Shown here one piece after another: positions 27,478-35,753 of a stretch of DNA of 64,000 bases. The position numbers and the translations under genes were made by a program. Below the pieces are notes generated by a model. It searched no databases. It worked only from the letters and a program-made list of their open reading frames with translations, and was not told the DNA's origin. Source of the DNA: DATKFM01 sp963810485 (GTDB lineage: Bacteria > Pseudomonadota > Alphaproteobacteria > Dongiales > Dongiaceae); the NCBI GenBank assembly GCA_963810485.1, contig CAWENQ010000005.1, positions 434,001 through 498,000 of the forward strand, given 5' to 3'. Within the stretch, counting starts at the first letter, position 1. Every line of letters begins with the position of its first letter.

Positions 27478-28347
27478 ATGATTCGCAATCTGGTGTTTGC
27501 GGTTTTGGCGCTGATGTTGATCTCGGCGCCGGTGTCGGCTCAGCAGGATCCGCAGGCGATCGCCGATTCGCTGTACCAGCAGGAGGGCACGATCCCTCTG
27601 GGCAACAATCTGGCGACGCTGCGGCTGACGCCTGCGTTTCGCTATTTGAACCCGGCCGATACCAAGAAGGTCCTGGTGGACCTCTGGGGCAATCCGCCTG
27701 ATTCGGTGGGCGACGTCTTGGGCGCAATTATCCCCGCCGGCGTAAGCATCCTGAGCGCCGAAAGCTGGCTGATCATCGTCAGCTACGAGGACTCCGGCCA
27801 TATCGACGACGCCGACGCCGCGGGAATTGACTACGCCGACCTGCTGTCGGACATGCAGCAGTCGACCCGCGAGAACAGCGAGGAGCGCGTCAAGCAGGGT
27901 TACGAGAAGCTCGAGCTGGTCGGCTGGGCCGAAGCGCCCCATTACGACAGCCAGGCGAAGAAGATCTATTGGGCCAAGCAGCTCAAGTTCGGCGATGCGC
28001 CGCCGCCGGACACCCTCAACTACAACATCCGCGCGCTCGGCCGCACCGGCTTCCTGGACCTGACCGCCGTCGCCGGCATGAACCAGCTGCCGATGATCAA
28101 TTCGCGGGTGAACGAGATCCTCGGCACGGTGAGCTTCAATATCGGCAACCGCTACGAGGACTTCGATTCCACCTCGGACCATGTGGCCGAGTACGGCATC
28201 GCCGGCCTGATCGCCGGCGGCGTGCTGGCCAAGGCGGGCTTCTTCAAGCTGCTGGCGCCGTTCATCAAGTTCATCCTGCTGGGCCTCGCCGCCGCCGGCG
28301 GCATCTTCTTCAAATTCTTCCGCCGCAAGCCGACTGGACAGGCGTAG
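27478..28347 (+). CDS. DUF2167-family membrane-anchored exported protein
   Basis: A 289-residue protein with a signal peptide (SAPVSAQQD), a large periplasmic domain and a C-terminal membrane region (LLAPFIKFILLGLAAAGGIFF) ending in basic FFRRKP. The domain has the DUF2167 features TIPLGNNLATLRL, RYLNPADTKKVLVDLWGNPP, VGWAEAPHYDSQAKKIYWAK and LNYNIRALGRTGFLDL. The family is widespread and of unknown function. It is monocistronic between two small-gene regions. Confidence 0.87.
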   Translation: MIRNLVFAVLALMLISAPVSAQQDPQAIADSLYQQEGTIPLGNNLATLRLTPAFRYLNPADTKKVLVDLWGNPPDSVGDVLGAIIPAGVSILSAESWLIIVSYEDSGHIDDADAAGIDYADLLSDMQQSTRENSEERVKQGYEKLELVGWAEAPHYDSQAKKIYWAKQLKFGDAPPPDTLNYNIRALGRTGFLDLTAVAGMNQLPMINSRVNEILGTVSFNIGNRYEDFDSTSDHVAEYGIAGLIAGGVLAKAGFFKLLAPFIKFILLGLAAAGGIFFKFFRRKPTGQA

Positions 28348-28373
28348 CGCTCCTCCGCACCATAGGAAAAAAA

Positions 28374-28524
28374 GTCCCCTCGCCCCCACGCCAGTGGGGG
28401 AGAGGGCGAGGGTGAGGGGGTGCCGACAAAGCGCGCCTTCCTATCGGAATATTCTCAGCAGATCGGTGCTATCCGCACCGCCCCTCACCCTAACCCTCTC
28501 CCCGCAAGCGCGGGGCGAGGGGAC
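28374..28524. repeat. Family B palindromic repeat, copy 4
   Basis: A 151 bp element starting GTCCCCTCGCCCCCACGCCAG with GGGCGAGGGTGAGGGGG, mirrored by CCCCTCACCCTAACCCTCTC and CGCGGGGCGAGGGGAC at the right. It fills the gap before the small membrane protein gene. Confidence 0.86.
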
Positions 28525-28595
28525 TGACCGATCCAACCGCCCCGGAACCATCGCCATCATCAGGACATTGATTCCCCGGCAACCGGGAGCAAGCC

Positions 28596-29129
28596 ATGAC
28601 CGTTGGCGATCGGGATCATCCCTGGACTTGCGATACTGTGATGTTCGTCGCGTTGCTGTCGACGGCGCTGGCCCTCGGCCCGGCGCTGGCGCATCTCCTC
28701 GAACTGCCCAACAAGATCGCCCTGCCGGTGGAGCAGTACTTCATAGTGCAGCAGATCTATCGCGGCTGGAGCCAGCTCGGCTACGTCCTGGGGTTCGAGC
28801 TGCTGGCGATGATGGCGCTGATCAGTCTGTCCTGGCGCCGGCCGCGGATCGTCGTGCCGGCAGCGCTGGCGCTGCTCTGCCTCGTCGCGGCGCAGGCCCT
28901 GTTTTGGATCTACACCTACCCCGCCAACGCGGCGACCGATAACTGGACAGTGGTCCCCCAGGAATGGGAGCAGCTACGCCGCCAATGGGAGTTTTCACAC
29001 GCCGCCGGCGCGCTGCTGCAGCTCGGCGCCTTCTGCGCCCTTGTCGTCGCGGCGCTCGGCCGTCACCGCGCGCAAGCCTGGCCGTGGAATCTCCTCAGAT
29101 CACGGCCAGCGCCTTACCCGCATCGGTGA
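28596..29129 (+). CDS. DUF1772-like small membrane protein
   Basis: A 177-residue protein with four predicted membrane helices (LLSTALALGPALAHLL, YVLGFELLAMMALISL, VVPAALALLCLVAAQALF, GALLQLGAFCALVVAAL). It also has the conserved acidic/aromatic loop WEQLRRQWEFSHAAG before the last helix. This layout resembles DUF1772-type proteins, whose role is unknown. Its 3' end overlaps the convergent kbl gene by 35 bp. Confidence 0.7.
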   Translation: MTVGDRDHPWTCDTVMFVALLSTALALGPALAHLLELPNKIALPVEQYFIVQQIYRGWSQLGYVLGFELLAMMALISLSWRRPRIVVPAALALLCLVAAQALFWIYTYPANAATDNWTVVPQEWEQLRRQWEFSHAAGALLQLGAFCALVVAALGRHRAQAWPWNLLRSRPAPYPHR

Positions 29130-30276
29130 AGGCGGCGATGGCGCGGTCGATGTCGGCGTCGCTGTGGGCGGCGGAGAGCTGCACGCGGATCCGCGCCTCG
29201 CCCTTCGGCACCACCGGATAGGAGAACCCGATCACGTAGATGCCGCGCTCCAGCATGGCGGCCGCCAGGCGGTGGGCGAGGGCGGCGTCATACAGCATGA
29301 TCGGCGCGATCGGATGCATGCCCGGCCGGATATCGAATCCCGCCGCCGTCATGCGTTCGCGGAAACGCCGGGTGTTGGCATTCAGCTTCTGCCGGAGGTC
29401 GCCGCTCTTCGACAGCAGCTCGATCGCGGTGACGCCCGCCGCCGCCACGCAAGGCGCGATGGAGTTGGAGAACAGGTAGGGCCGCGAGCGCTGCCGCAGC
29501 AGGTCGATGACCGGCTGGCGGGCGGCCGTGAAGCCGCCGGTGCCGCCGCCCAGCGCCTTGCCGAGGGTGGAGGTGAAGATGTCGATCCGGTCCTGCACGC
29601 CGCAATGCTCGGCAGCGCCGCGGCCGTTCGGCCCGACAAAGCCGGTCGCGTGGGAATCATCCACCATGACCAGCGCGTCATGCGTCTTCGCCAGATCCAC
29701 GATTTCGCGAAGCGGCGCAATGTCGCCATCCATGCTGAACACGCCGTCGGTGGCGATCAGCCGCGTGCGCGCGCCCTTGGCCGCGGCGAGCTGCGCCTCC
29801 AGGTCGGCCATGTCGGCATGCTTGTAGCGCAGCCGCTGCGCCTTGCAGAGGCGGATGCCGTCGATGATCGAGGCGTGGTTCAGCGCGTCGCTGATGACCG
29901 CATCCTCCTCGCCGAGCAGGGTCTCGAACAAGCCGCCATTGGCATCGAAGCAGGAGGAATAGAGGATCGCATCGTCGGTGCCGAGGAATCGCGCGATCAT
30001 CCGTTCCAGTTCCTTGTGCAGGTCCTGGGTGCCGCAGATGAAGCGCACCGACGCCAGGCCGAAGCCGTGATCGTCAAGCGCCTTATGCGCGGCGGCGACG
30101 ATCGCCGGATGATTGGCAAGCCCGAGATAATTGTTGGCGCAGAAATTCAGCACCTCCGTCCCCGCCGCGAGCCGGATATGCGCGCTCTGCGGCGAGGTGA
30201 TGATGCGCTCTTCCTTGTAGAGCGAATCCCGCCTGATCTGCTCCAGCGTTTCCGTCAGTCGTTCCTGTAGACCCAT
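29095..30276 (-). CDS. kbl: Glycine C-acetyltransferase (2-amino-3-ketobutyrate CoA ligase)
   Basis: A 393-residue PLP enzyme of the alpha-oxoamine synthase family, which splits 2-amino-3-ketobutyrate to glycine and acetyl-CoA in threonine degradation. It has NFCANNYLGLANHP, the PLP contacts DALNHASIIDG and VDDSHATGFVGPNGRG, and the Schiff-base lysine in STLGKALGG. Start at 30276 follows GGAGAAAACTCA. The opening GLQERLTETLEQIRRD points to Kbl rather than 5-aminolevulinate synthase. No tdh gene is adjacent. Confidence 0.93.
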   Translation of the reverse strand: MGLQERLTETLEQIRRDSLYKEERIITSPQSAHIRLAAGTEVLNFCANNYLGLANHPAIVAAAHKALDDHGFGLASVRFICGTQDLHKELERMIARFLGTDDAILYSSCFDANGGLFETLLGEEDAVISDALNHASIIDGIRLCKAQRLRYKHADMADLEAQLAAAKGARTRLIATDGVFSMDGDIAPLREIVDLAKTHDALVMVDDSHATGFVGPNGRGAAEHCGVQDRIDIFTSTLGKALGGGTGGFTAARQPVIDLLRQRSRPYLFSNSIAPCVAAAGVTAIELLSKSGDLRQKLNANTRRFRERMTAAGFDIRPGMHPIAPIMLYDAALAHRLAAAMLERGIYVIGFSYPVVPKGEARIRVQLSAAHSDADIDRAIAAFTDAGKALAVI

Positions 30277-30302
30277 TGAGTTTTCTCCAATTGCACCCTT
30301 GA

Positions 30303-30464
30303 TTGTCATCCCGGGGCCGCCGCTTCCCGAGCAAACGCGAAGCGTTTGTCTCGTGCGGCGGAGCCCGGGACCCAAGAACACGAAACTCGTCAAGTTATCT
30401 CACCGCCGCTCGGTGTTCATGGGTCCCGGATAATCGCGCTGACGCGCGCTTTCCGGGATGACAA
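30303..30464 (+). repeat. Family A nested palindromic repeat, copy 5
   Basis: The longest copy at 162 bp. Ends are TTGTCATCCCGGGG and TTCCGGGATGACAA; the left arm has an enlarged hairpin (AACGCGAAGCGTTTGT). The inner stem is GGGACCCAAGAACAC with GTGTTCATGGGTCCC, and the centre is CGCCGCTCGGTGTTC, the same orientation as copies 2, 3 and 6. It lies between divergent kbl and amidase genes. Confidence 0.87.
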
Positions 30465-30567
30465 GCGTTTGCGTTCTGCAACTTCGTGCGCAGACAACAT
30501 GCCAATGTTAGACTTCGGCGCGCGCAGCAGCGCAAGCTGCAAAGAAACCGCCCCTGGGGGAACCACC

Positions 30568-32001
30568 ATGTCAGATCTCGACCTCTGCTACATGCCCGCC
30601 GTCCAGGCGCTGGCGGAATTCCGCGCCCGCCGCATCTCTCCGGTCGACATCCTGAAAGCACAGATCGCCCGCGCCGAGCAGGTGGAGCCTGTCATCAACG
30701 CCTTCTCGCACCGCTATTTCGAGCAGGCGCTGACGCTGGCCAAGCGCGCCGAGGAAAAATACCAGAAGACCGATGGCCGCCCTCGGGCGCTCGAAGGCCT
30801 GTCGCTGGCGGTGAAGAACGAGATGGCGGTGAAGGGCCAGCCCCATGATTCCGCCAGCCTGATCCACAAGGACAATATCGCCGGCCATACCGAACCCATC
30901 GTCGAGAGGCTGTTCCGCGCCGGCGCCATCCAGCATGCGCGCAGCAACTCGCCGGAATTCTCCGTCGCCGGTGTCACCTATTCGCGGCTCTATGGCGTCA
31001 CCGGCACGCCCTGGAACCCGAGATACACCTGCGGCGGATCATCAGGGGGCGCGGGGGCTTGCCTTGCCGCCGGCACGTCGACATTGGCGACGGGCTCGGA
31101 TATCGGCGGCTCGATTCGCATCCCCGCGGCGATGTGCGGTGTCGCCGGCTACAAGCCGCCCTATGGCCGCAACCCCGCCGATCCGCCGGGCAATCTCGAC
31201 TGGTACAGCCACACCGGCCCGCTTGCCCGCACGGTCGCCGACTGCGCCCTGTTCCAGAATGTGGTCAACGGCGCGCATCCCCGGGACATCGTTTCCCTGC
31301 GGCCGAAGATCAAGCTGCCGCTGGCCTATCCGGAAGGGCGGCTCAAGGGCAAGCGCATCGCCTACAGCATCGATCTCGGCTTTCATGCCATAGCGCCTGA
31401 CGTGCGCGCCAATGCGCTCCGCACCCTCGGCCTGCTGCGCGACCAGGGCGCTATCGTCGAGGAAGTCGATCTCGGCTGGACCCGCGAGATCCAGGATGCC
31501 GCCGGCGCCTATCTCGATCACCTGTTCGGCCACTACATGGCCGAGGCGGACCGCGACCATCCCGATCTCGTCACCGATTACGTCAAGTACTATGCAAAGC
31601 GCGCCGGCGCCGCCGCCGATGTGAAAAGGTTTGCGTGGAGCCTCGAGGTCGCCGGGCGCATCTACGAGAAGTTCGGCCCGCTGCTGGAGAAGTACTATGC
31701 CTTCGTCTGCGTGCCGCTGGCGACGCATGAGGTGCGCGCCGATCAGCCGCCTTGGGAGAAGATGCTGGTCGATGGCCGCGAGATCGATTCCGACTACGAT
31801 TGGACCATCACCTATCCCTTCAACATGCTGAGCCGCTGCCCGGTCATGGTGGTGCCGGCGGGCATGGGGCCGCAGGGATTGCCGACGGCGGTGCAGATCG
31901 TCGCCCGGCCCTATGACGACAGGCGGGTGTTCGAAGTCGCCGCCGCCATCGAGCGGGCGCAGCCCTGGATGGATGCGCCGGCGCGGCGGCCGAAGTTGTA
32001 G
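30568..32001 (+). CDS. Amidase (amidase-signature family)
   Basis: A 477-residue hydrolase of carboxylic amides. The catalytic Ser-cisSer-Lys triad is visible: lysine in AVKNEMAVKGQ, the serine pair in YTCGGSSGGAGA, and the nucleophile in GSDIGGSIRIPA. C-terminal MVVPAGMGPQGLPTAVQIVA is typical. A GGGGGA precedes the ATG. The usual GatA partners are absent, so this is probably a stand-alone amidase; substrate unknown. Confidence 0.9.
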   Translation: MSDLDLCYMPAVQALAEFRARRISPVDILKAQIARAEQVEPVINAFSHRYFEQALTLAKRAEEKYQKTDGRPRALEGLSLAVKNEMAVKGQPHDSASLIHKDNIAGHTEPIVERLFRAGAIQHARSNSPEFSVAGVTYSRLYGVTGTPWNPRYTCGGSSGGAGACLAAGTSTLATGSDIGGSIRIPAAMCGVAGYKPPYGRNPADPPGNLDWYSHTGPLARTVADCALFQNVVNGAHPRDIVSLRPKIKLPLAYPEGRLKGKRIAYSIDLGFHAIAPDVRANALRTLGLLRDQGAIVEEVDLGWTREIQDAAGAYLDHLFGHYMAEADRDHPDLVTDYVKYYAKRAGAAADVKRFAWSLEVAGRIYEKFGPLLEKYYAFVCVPLATHEVRADQPPWEKMLVDGREIDSDYDWTITYPFNMLSRCPVMVVPAGMGPQGLPTAVQIVARPYDDRRVFEVAAAIERAQPWMDAPARRPKL

Positions 32002-32040
32002 CAGCAACTGGTCGGGACATTGCAATTTGAAATGCACAAT

Positions 32041-32230
32041 CTTCCCCGTGAGGGGGAAGATGGCTCATCGAGCGTCAGCGAGATGAGTCAGATGGGGGGT
32101 ATCTCAAAGCCGGACGCAATCGGTGAAAGCTGAAGCGAAGTTAGTTGCGTATCCCATGTCCAAGCCGTTCCCCCCACCCGGATCATCTCGCTTTGCTCAA
32201 TGCTCCGACCGCCCCCTCAAGGGGGGCGGT
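32041..32230. repeat. Folded repeat of a further type (CTTCCCC/GGGGGAAG)
   Basis: CTTCCCCGTGAGGGGGAAG with GATGGC at the left, GATGAGTCAGATGGGGGG in the middle, and CCCCCCACCCGGATCATCTC with CCCCCTCAAGGGGGGCGG at the right, so left and right halves are partly complementary. It resembles family B in design but has different arm sequences. It fills the 266 bp gap between convergent genes. Confidence 0.55.
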
Positions 32231-32267
32231 TTGATGGATTGATGATTCAAATCGAGTGGATCGTGCG

Positions 32268-33029
32268 CTAGAAGGTTTCGTCGATGAAGTCGCCGATGGA
32301 ACTCGCCGTGTCGGTCACGGCATCGCCCACCGTGTCGGCGGCATCTGCCAGCGCACCGTCACTTTCGTCGGCGTCGTCGGCATCATCGCCCTCGGCAACG
32401 TCATCGCCTTCCTCGCCCTCGTCGCCGCCGAGACCCTGGTTGGTTTCTGTCGCCTGGATCTCATTGGCTTCGTCGGCCAGTTCGTCGGCAAAGTCTTCAT
32501 CGGTCAGTTGCGCGCTTAGGGCCTCGTCCTCGGCCAGCTCCGGATTGGTCGCGATCAGCTTCTCATGGACGGCGAGAACCTGTTCGCCCGTCAGCGGCTT
32601 GTTCGCCGCCTCTGCCAGAATGCCGGCGAGATCATCGGTCGTAACCGTGCCATCGACGTTAAGCAGCGCGTCCCGGTAAGTCTTGGACAGCGTGCCGACC
32701 GCCGAGTTTGGCGATGCATTCGCCAGCGCCTGCGGCGAAGCGTTCAGGAAGCCGTTGAGGCGCCCCAGATTGCTGGGATGCATCGCCTCGTCCTTCGACA
32801 GCTTGCCCTTGCCGTGCGATTTCTTCGCTTCCTGGACCTGATCCGACTGGCCTTTGCCGTGGCCCTTGCCATTTGCGTTGCCGTTGGCCTTGCCGTTGCC
32901 GCCGGCTGCGGCCAGCGCCGCCTTGCCATCGATTGTCATGTTGCCGGAGTCGAATGAAACGGGCAGCGCGCCAAGCGCCAGCGCAATGGCTCCTGCGGCC
33001 ACGCCGAGACCGATTTTCTTTATTGGCAT
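32268..33029 (-). CDS. Exported low-complexity acidic protein, unrecognised
   Basis: A 253-residue protein. It has a signal peptide (GLGVAAGAIALALGALP), a glycine/lysine/asparagine-rich stretch (GGNGKANGNANGKGHGKGQ) and a compact middle part with HPSNLGRLNGFLNASPQALA and ASPNSAVGTLSKTYRDALL. A strongly acidic tail follows (GGDEGEEGDDVAEGDDADDA), ending GDFIDETF. The ASPQALANASPNSAVG motif recurs in uncharacterised alphaproteobacterial exported proteins. The acidic tail could bind cations; that is speculation. Confidence 0.8.
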   Translation of the reverse strand: MPIKKIGLGVAAGAIALALGALPVSFDSGNMTIDGKAALAAAGGNGKANGNANGKGHGKGQSDQVQEAKKSHGKGKLSKDEAMHPSNLGRLNGFLNASPQALANASPNSAVGTLSKTYRDALLNVDGTVTTDDLAGILAEAANKPLTGEQVLAVHEKLIATNPELAEDEALSAQLTDEDFADELADEANEIQATETNQGLGGDEGEEGDDVAEGDDADDADESDGALADAADTVGDAVTDTASSIGDFIDETF

Positions 33030-33075
33030 TGAGACCTCCGCGATCTGTTGGTATTCCGTATCCTCGACAGTCTAT

Positions 33076-33092
33076 CTTAACGGGCTGTTAAG
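33076..33092. promoter_or_regulatory. CTTAAC/GTTAAG inverted repeat
   Basis: CTTAAC and GTTAAG separated by 5 bp, 47-63 bp upstream of the acidic exported protein gene. A possible operator or small hairpin; no factor can be named. Confidence 0.4.
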
Positions 33093-33180
33093 GATGGTAG
33101 TTAATTCCGTAAGATTGGTGTGGCGGCTTATCAGCCACATATGCGCAACAGGTTGAGAAGCGGGTACTAAATTCCTGTGC

Positions 33181-33202
33181 CAATTGGACCAAGTTCCAAT
33201 TG
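33181..33202. promoter_or_regulatory. CAATTGGA/TCCAATTG inverted repeat upstream of 33284 gene
   Basis: Perfect 8 bp arms separated by 6 bp, centred about 92 bp before the start at 33284 in the divergent region. Size and symmetry suit a dimeric regulator. The regulator is unknown. Confidence 0.5.
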
Positions 33203-33283
33203 AGGCAGGGCCGGGGGTCTATCAAAAGAAGAATGCTTCGGCTCGCATGGGTCAGAACAGCGGGCGGAATGCCAGGGGGGCAG

Positions 33284-33745
33284 ATGCGGAAACTTTTCCG
33301 GAGCTATTGGTCTGTGCGCGCCGCCTTCATCGGCGGCATTCTCTTGCTCCTGTCTGTTGGTGGCTCCGCCATCGGCGAAGATCTCAAGAAATCCGGCACC
33401 GTGCGAATCGAGCAGGTGCAGGTCGCCTTCATCGGCAGCGGCAATCTCGGCGGCGGCACGCTGAAGTTCGCCGGCAAGTCCTATAATTTCACGGTCGGCG
33501 GACTGGGCATCGGCGGTTTCGGCATCTCGAAGATGGTCGCGGTCGGCAATGTCTACAATCTCAAGGACGCGGCCCATTTCCCCGGCTCCTATGTGCAGGG
33601 CCGCTACGGCATGGCGGTCGGCGAAGCGAGCACTGGCAAGCTATGGCTCAAGAACAGCCACGGCGTGGTGATCGAGTTGGAGGCTGACCGCACCGGCCTG
33701 GCGCTCTCCCTCGGCGGTGACGCCGTCTATATCGGTTTCGATTGA
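33284..33745 (+). CDS. Exported glycine-rich protein, unrecognised
   Basis: A 153-residue protein with an N-terminal signal or anchor (AFIGGILLLLSVGGSAIGE). The mature part has regular short glycine-rich strands: QVAFIGSGNLGGGTLKF, YNFTVGGLGIGGFGISK, GRYGMAVGEASTGKLWLK and TGLALSLGGDAVYIGFD. The alternation suggests a small beta-barrel or beta-sandwich. Start 33284 is chosen because a GGGGGGCAG lies directly upstream; earlier in-frame starts lack a signal peptide. It ends 18 bp before the next exported protein gene, which is probably cotranscribed. No function is known. Confidence 0.8.
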   Translation: MRKLFRSYWSVRAAFIGGILLLLSVGGSAIGEDLKKSGTVRIEQVQVAFIGSGNLGGGTLKFAGKSYNFTVGGLGIGGFGISKMVAVGNVYNLKDAAHFPGSYVQGRYGMAVGEASTGKLWLKNSHGVVIELEADRTGLALSLGGDAVYIGFD

Positions 33746-33763
33746 GCCGCGGTGGAGGATCAG

Positions 33764-34288
33764 ATGATCAAGACAATGCAGCGGCTACTCTCTCTCGTCC
33801 TCGTCAGCGCCGCGCTTCCGGCCTCGGCGGCGGAAGAAGCAACGGTCAAGGCCTTCGTCGCCTGGCAAGGCAGCGGCCAGACCCTGCAGACGTCGGTGAG
33901 CGAGGCGACCTTCATCGGCTCGATCTCCGGCACCGTCTATGTCGATACCGACAAGGGGCCGATCGCCAGCGGCGAGATGGTCTGTCCAGCGACCGTGCGC
34001 ATTGTTCTCGAGAGCGGCGCCCAGACCGGCACCGGCACCTGTGTCATGACGGCGCCCGATGACGCTCGCATCTTCGCCGACTTCACCTGCGCCGGCTACC
34101 ACCTGATCGGCTGCAGCGGCGACTTCACCTTCACCGGCGGGACCGGCCGTTTCGCCGGCATCACCGGCGGCGGCCGCGGCGTGCTGCGCGCCAACCATCG
34201 CACGCTGACCGCGGTCGGCGGCGCCGGCGTGGCGGAAACCGGCAGCGGCATCCTGTTCTGGCCGGAATTGGCGTACAAGCTGCCCTGA
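33764..34288 (+). CDS. Exported protein, unrecognised
   Basis: A 174-residue protein with a signal peptide (VLVSAALPASAAEEA). The mature region contains four cysteines (EMVCPATVRI, TGTCVMTA, DFTCAGYHLI, GCSGDFTF), suitable for two disulfides, and a glycine-rich TGGTGRFAGITGGGRG segment seen in exported beta-rich proteins. GGTGGAGG precedes the ATG. It lies 18 bp after the previous exported gene in the same direction. No function is known. Confidence 0.8.
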   Translation: MIKTMQRLLSLVLVSAALPASAAEEATVKAFVAWQGSGQTLQTSVSEATFIGSISGTVYVDTDKGPIASGEMVCPATVRIVLESGAQTGTGTCVMTAPDDARIFADFTCAGYHLIGCSGDFTFTGGTGRFAGITGGGRGVLRANHRTLTAVGGAGVAETGSGILFWPELAYKLP

Positions 34289-34328
34289 GCTCGCCGTCAT
34301 CGCGTAGCGGCCCTCAGCCGGGCCGCCT

Positions 34329-34529
34329 TCAATCCCGCATGTAGTCCCGCGGCCCGGCTTCCCGCCCGTCGGCGAGGCCGAGGTCGCGGAGCTGGTGGCA
34401 GCTCAGGCTCTCCAGGTCCAGCCGTTCCGCCGGCCACAGCCGGCCGAGGGCCGCCAACAGTCGGGCGGCGATGCCGTGGTTCTGCGGGACAGCGGCGATG
34501 TCCAGATCGGTGCAGGTGGTGCAGGTCAT
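34329..34529 (-). CDS. DUF1127-family small protein
   Basis: A 66-residue protein. The C-terminal segment LESLSCHQLRDLGLADGREA matches the DUF1127/YjiS pattern (L..LS...L.DLGL). The start at 34529 is chosen because a GGAGG lies 8 bp upstream; an ATG five codons earlier has none. In some alphaproteobacteria these small proteins affect phosphate and carbon metabolism and RNA turnover. It is divergent from the LysR gene. Confidence 0.8.
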   Translation of the reverse strand: MTCTTCTDLDIAAVPQNHGIAARLLAALGRLWPAERLDLESLSCHQLRDLGLADGREAGPRDYMRD

Positions 34530-34621
34530 GGGGCAATCCTCCATTTAGACTGCATTGATGTCATGACCGGTATATGAGGCCGTAAACTCTGTACTTTCCA
34601 ACTGAACCTCAATGGGGTAAC

Positions 34622-34636
34622 ATAAGGCTACCTTAT
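34622..34636. promoter_or_regulatory. LysR-type box upstream of lysR gene
   Basis: ATAAGGCTACCTTAT is an inverted repeat with 6 bp arms containing the T-N11-A pattern of LysR-type sites. It sits 19-33 bp before the LysR start and in the control region of the divergent DUF1127 gene. Autoregulation is inferred. Confidence 0.55.
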
Positions 34637-34654
34637 ATCAATAAGGGCCCTGCC

Positions 34655-35611
34655 ATGAACCTGCCGCCGCTTGCCGCCATCCGCTGCTTCGAGGCCGCCG
34701 CCCGGCATCAGAGCTTCACCCGGGCCGCGTCCGAACTAGGCATCACCCAGGCGGCCATGAGCTATCAGATCAAGCTGCTGGAGGAGCGGCTGGGCGCGTT
34801 GTTCCTGCGCAAGCCCCGCGGCGTGGCGCTGACGGAGGCCGGCCGCCGCCTGGCGCCGCCGGTCACCGCGGCCTTCGATGGGTTGCGCTACGCATTCGAG
34901 GAATTGAACCAGACGGCCGAGGGCCTGCTGTCGATCACGGCGGTGCAAACCTTCGCCGTGAATTGGCTGGTGCCGCGTCTCGGCGCCTTCCAGGCCGCGC
35001 ATCCGAAGATCGCGGTGCGGCTCGACGTCACCGGCCGCGTGGTCGATTTCGCCCGCGAGGAGTTCGATGTCGGCTTCCGTCACAACGCCACAAGCAGCTG
35101 GCCCGGCCTGGTCGCCCATCCGCTGATTGCCCTCGAATTCACGCCCATGCTGAGCCCTCGCCTGATCGAGCGGTTCGGTCCGGTGGAGCGGCCGGCGGAC
35201 CTCCTCAAGCTCACGCTGATCGAGGCCTCCGATCCCTGGTGGCGGATATGGTTCGCGCTGGCCGGCGAGCCGGTGCCGGACATGGGCGCGCGCCCGAACC
35301 TGAACCTCGGCACCCAGCATCTGGCCGGCAGCGCTGCCGTGGCCGGCCAGGGTGCTGCCATGCTGACGCCGGCCTTCTTCCGCACCGAAATTGCCGAGGG
35401 CCGCCTGGTGCAACCGTTCCCCCTGATCGGGCGCGACAAGGGCCACTATTGCCTGGTCTATCCGGAGGCGCGCCGCAATTCGCCGAAGATCCGCGCCTTC
35501 CGCGATTGGATCCTCGCCACCATGGCGCGGGAATGTGGGCCAGCGGAAAATGGGCCGGCCGAACATGGGCCAGCAATGCACCGGGCGCTGGAGCATCGCA
35601 CTCAAAGCTAG
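34655..35611 (+). CDS. LysR-family transcriptional regulator, GcvA-like
   Basis: A 318-residue regulator. The N-terminal motif LPPLAAIRCFEAAARHQSFT and helix-turn-helix AASELGITQAAMSYQIKLLE are typical of the GcvA/AmpR subgroup. The sensor domain includes LSITAVQTFAVNWLVPRLG and FDVGFRHNATSSWPGL. The C-terminus is unusual: three five-residue repeats (ECGPA, ENGPA, EHGPA) from a 15 bp tandem repeat extend it. The likely targets are itself and the divergent DUF1127 gene. Confidence 0.9.
   Translation: MNLPPLAAIRCFEAAARHQSFTRAASELGITQAAMSYQIKLLEERLGALFLRKPRGVALTEAGRRLAPPVTAAFDGLRYAFEELNQTAEGLLSITAVQTFAVNWLVPRLGAFQAAHPKIAVRLDVTGRVVDFAREEFDVGFRHNATSSWPGLVAHPLIALEFTPMLSPRLIERFGPVERPADLLKLTLIEASDPWWRIWFALAGEPVPDMGARPNLNLGTQHLAGSAAVAGQGAAMLTPAFFRTEIAEGRLVQPFPLIGRDKGHYCLVYPEARRNSPKIRAFRDWILATMARECGPAENGPAEHGPAMHRALEHRTQS
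35531..35575 (+). repeat. Three 15 bp tandem repeats in the lysR 3' end
   Basis: Units GAATGTGGGCCAGCG, GAAAATGGGCCGGCC and GAACATGGGCCAGCA follow one another without gaps and stay in frame, adding the repeated E-x-G-P-A tail to the LysR protein. Confidence 0.85.
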
Positions 35612-35753
35612 GCGCGCCGCCGCCTGTCGCCGATAGGCCAGCGGACGCCGCAGCGATCGTTTAGACTCCCCGTCGTTTTGTGGGCTGGGCCATAAGCAAT
35701 GCGAACAGCCGACGCCGCGGCAACACCGCGCGACCGGCGGCGGGGAGGCCGTT

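Noticed and set aside
29041..30270. A 409-residue plus-strand open frame opposite kbl.
   Set aside because: Antisense shadow; kbl on the minus strand has all PLP motifs.
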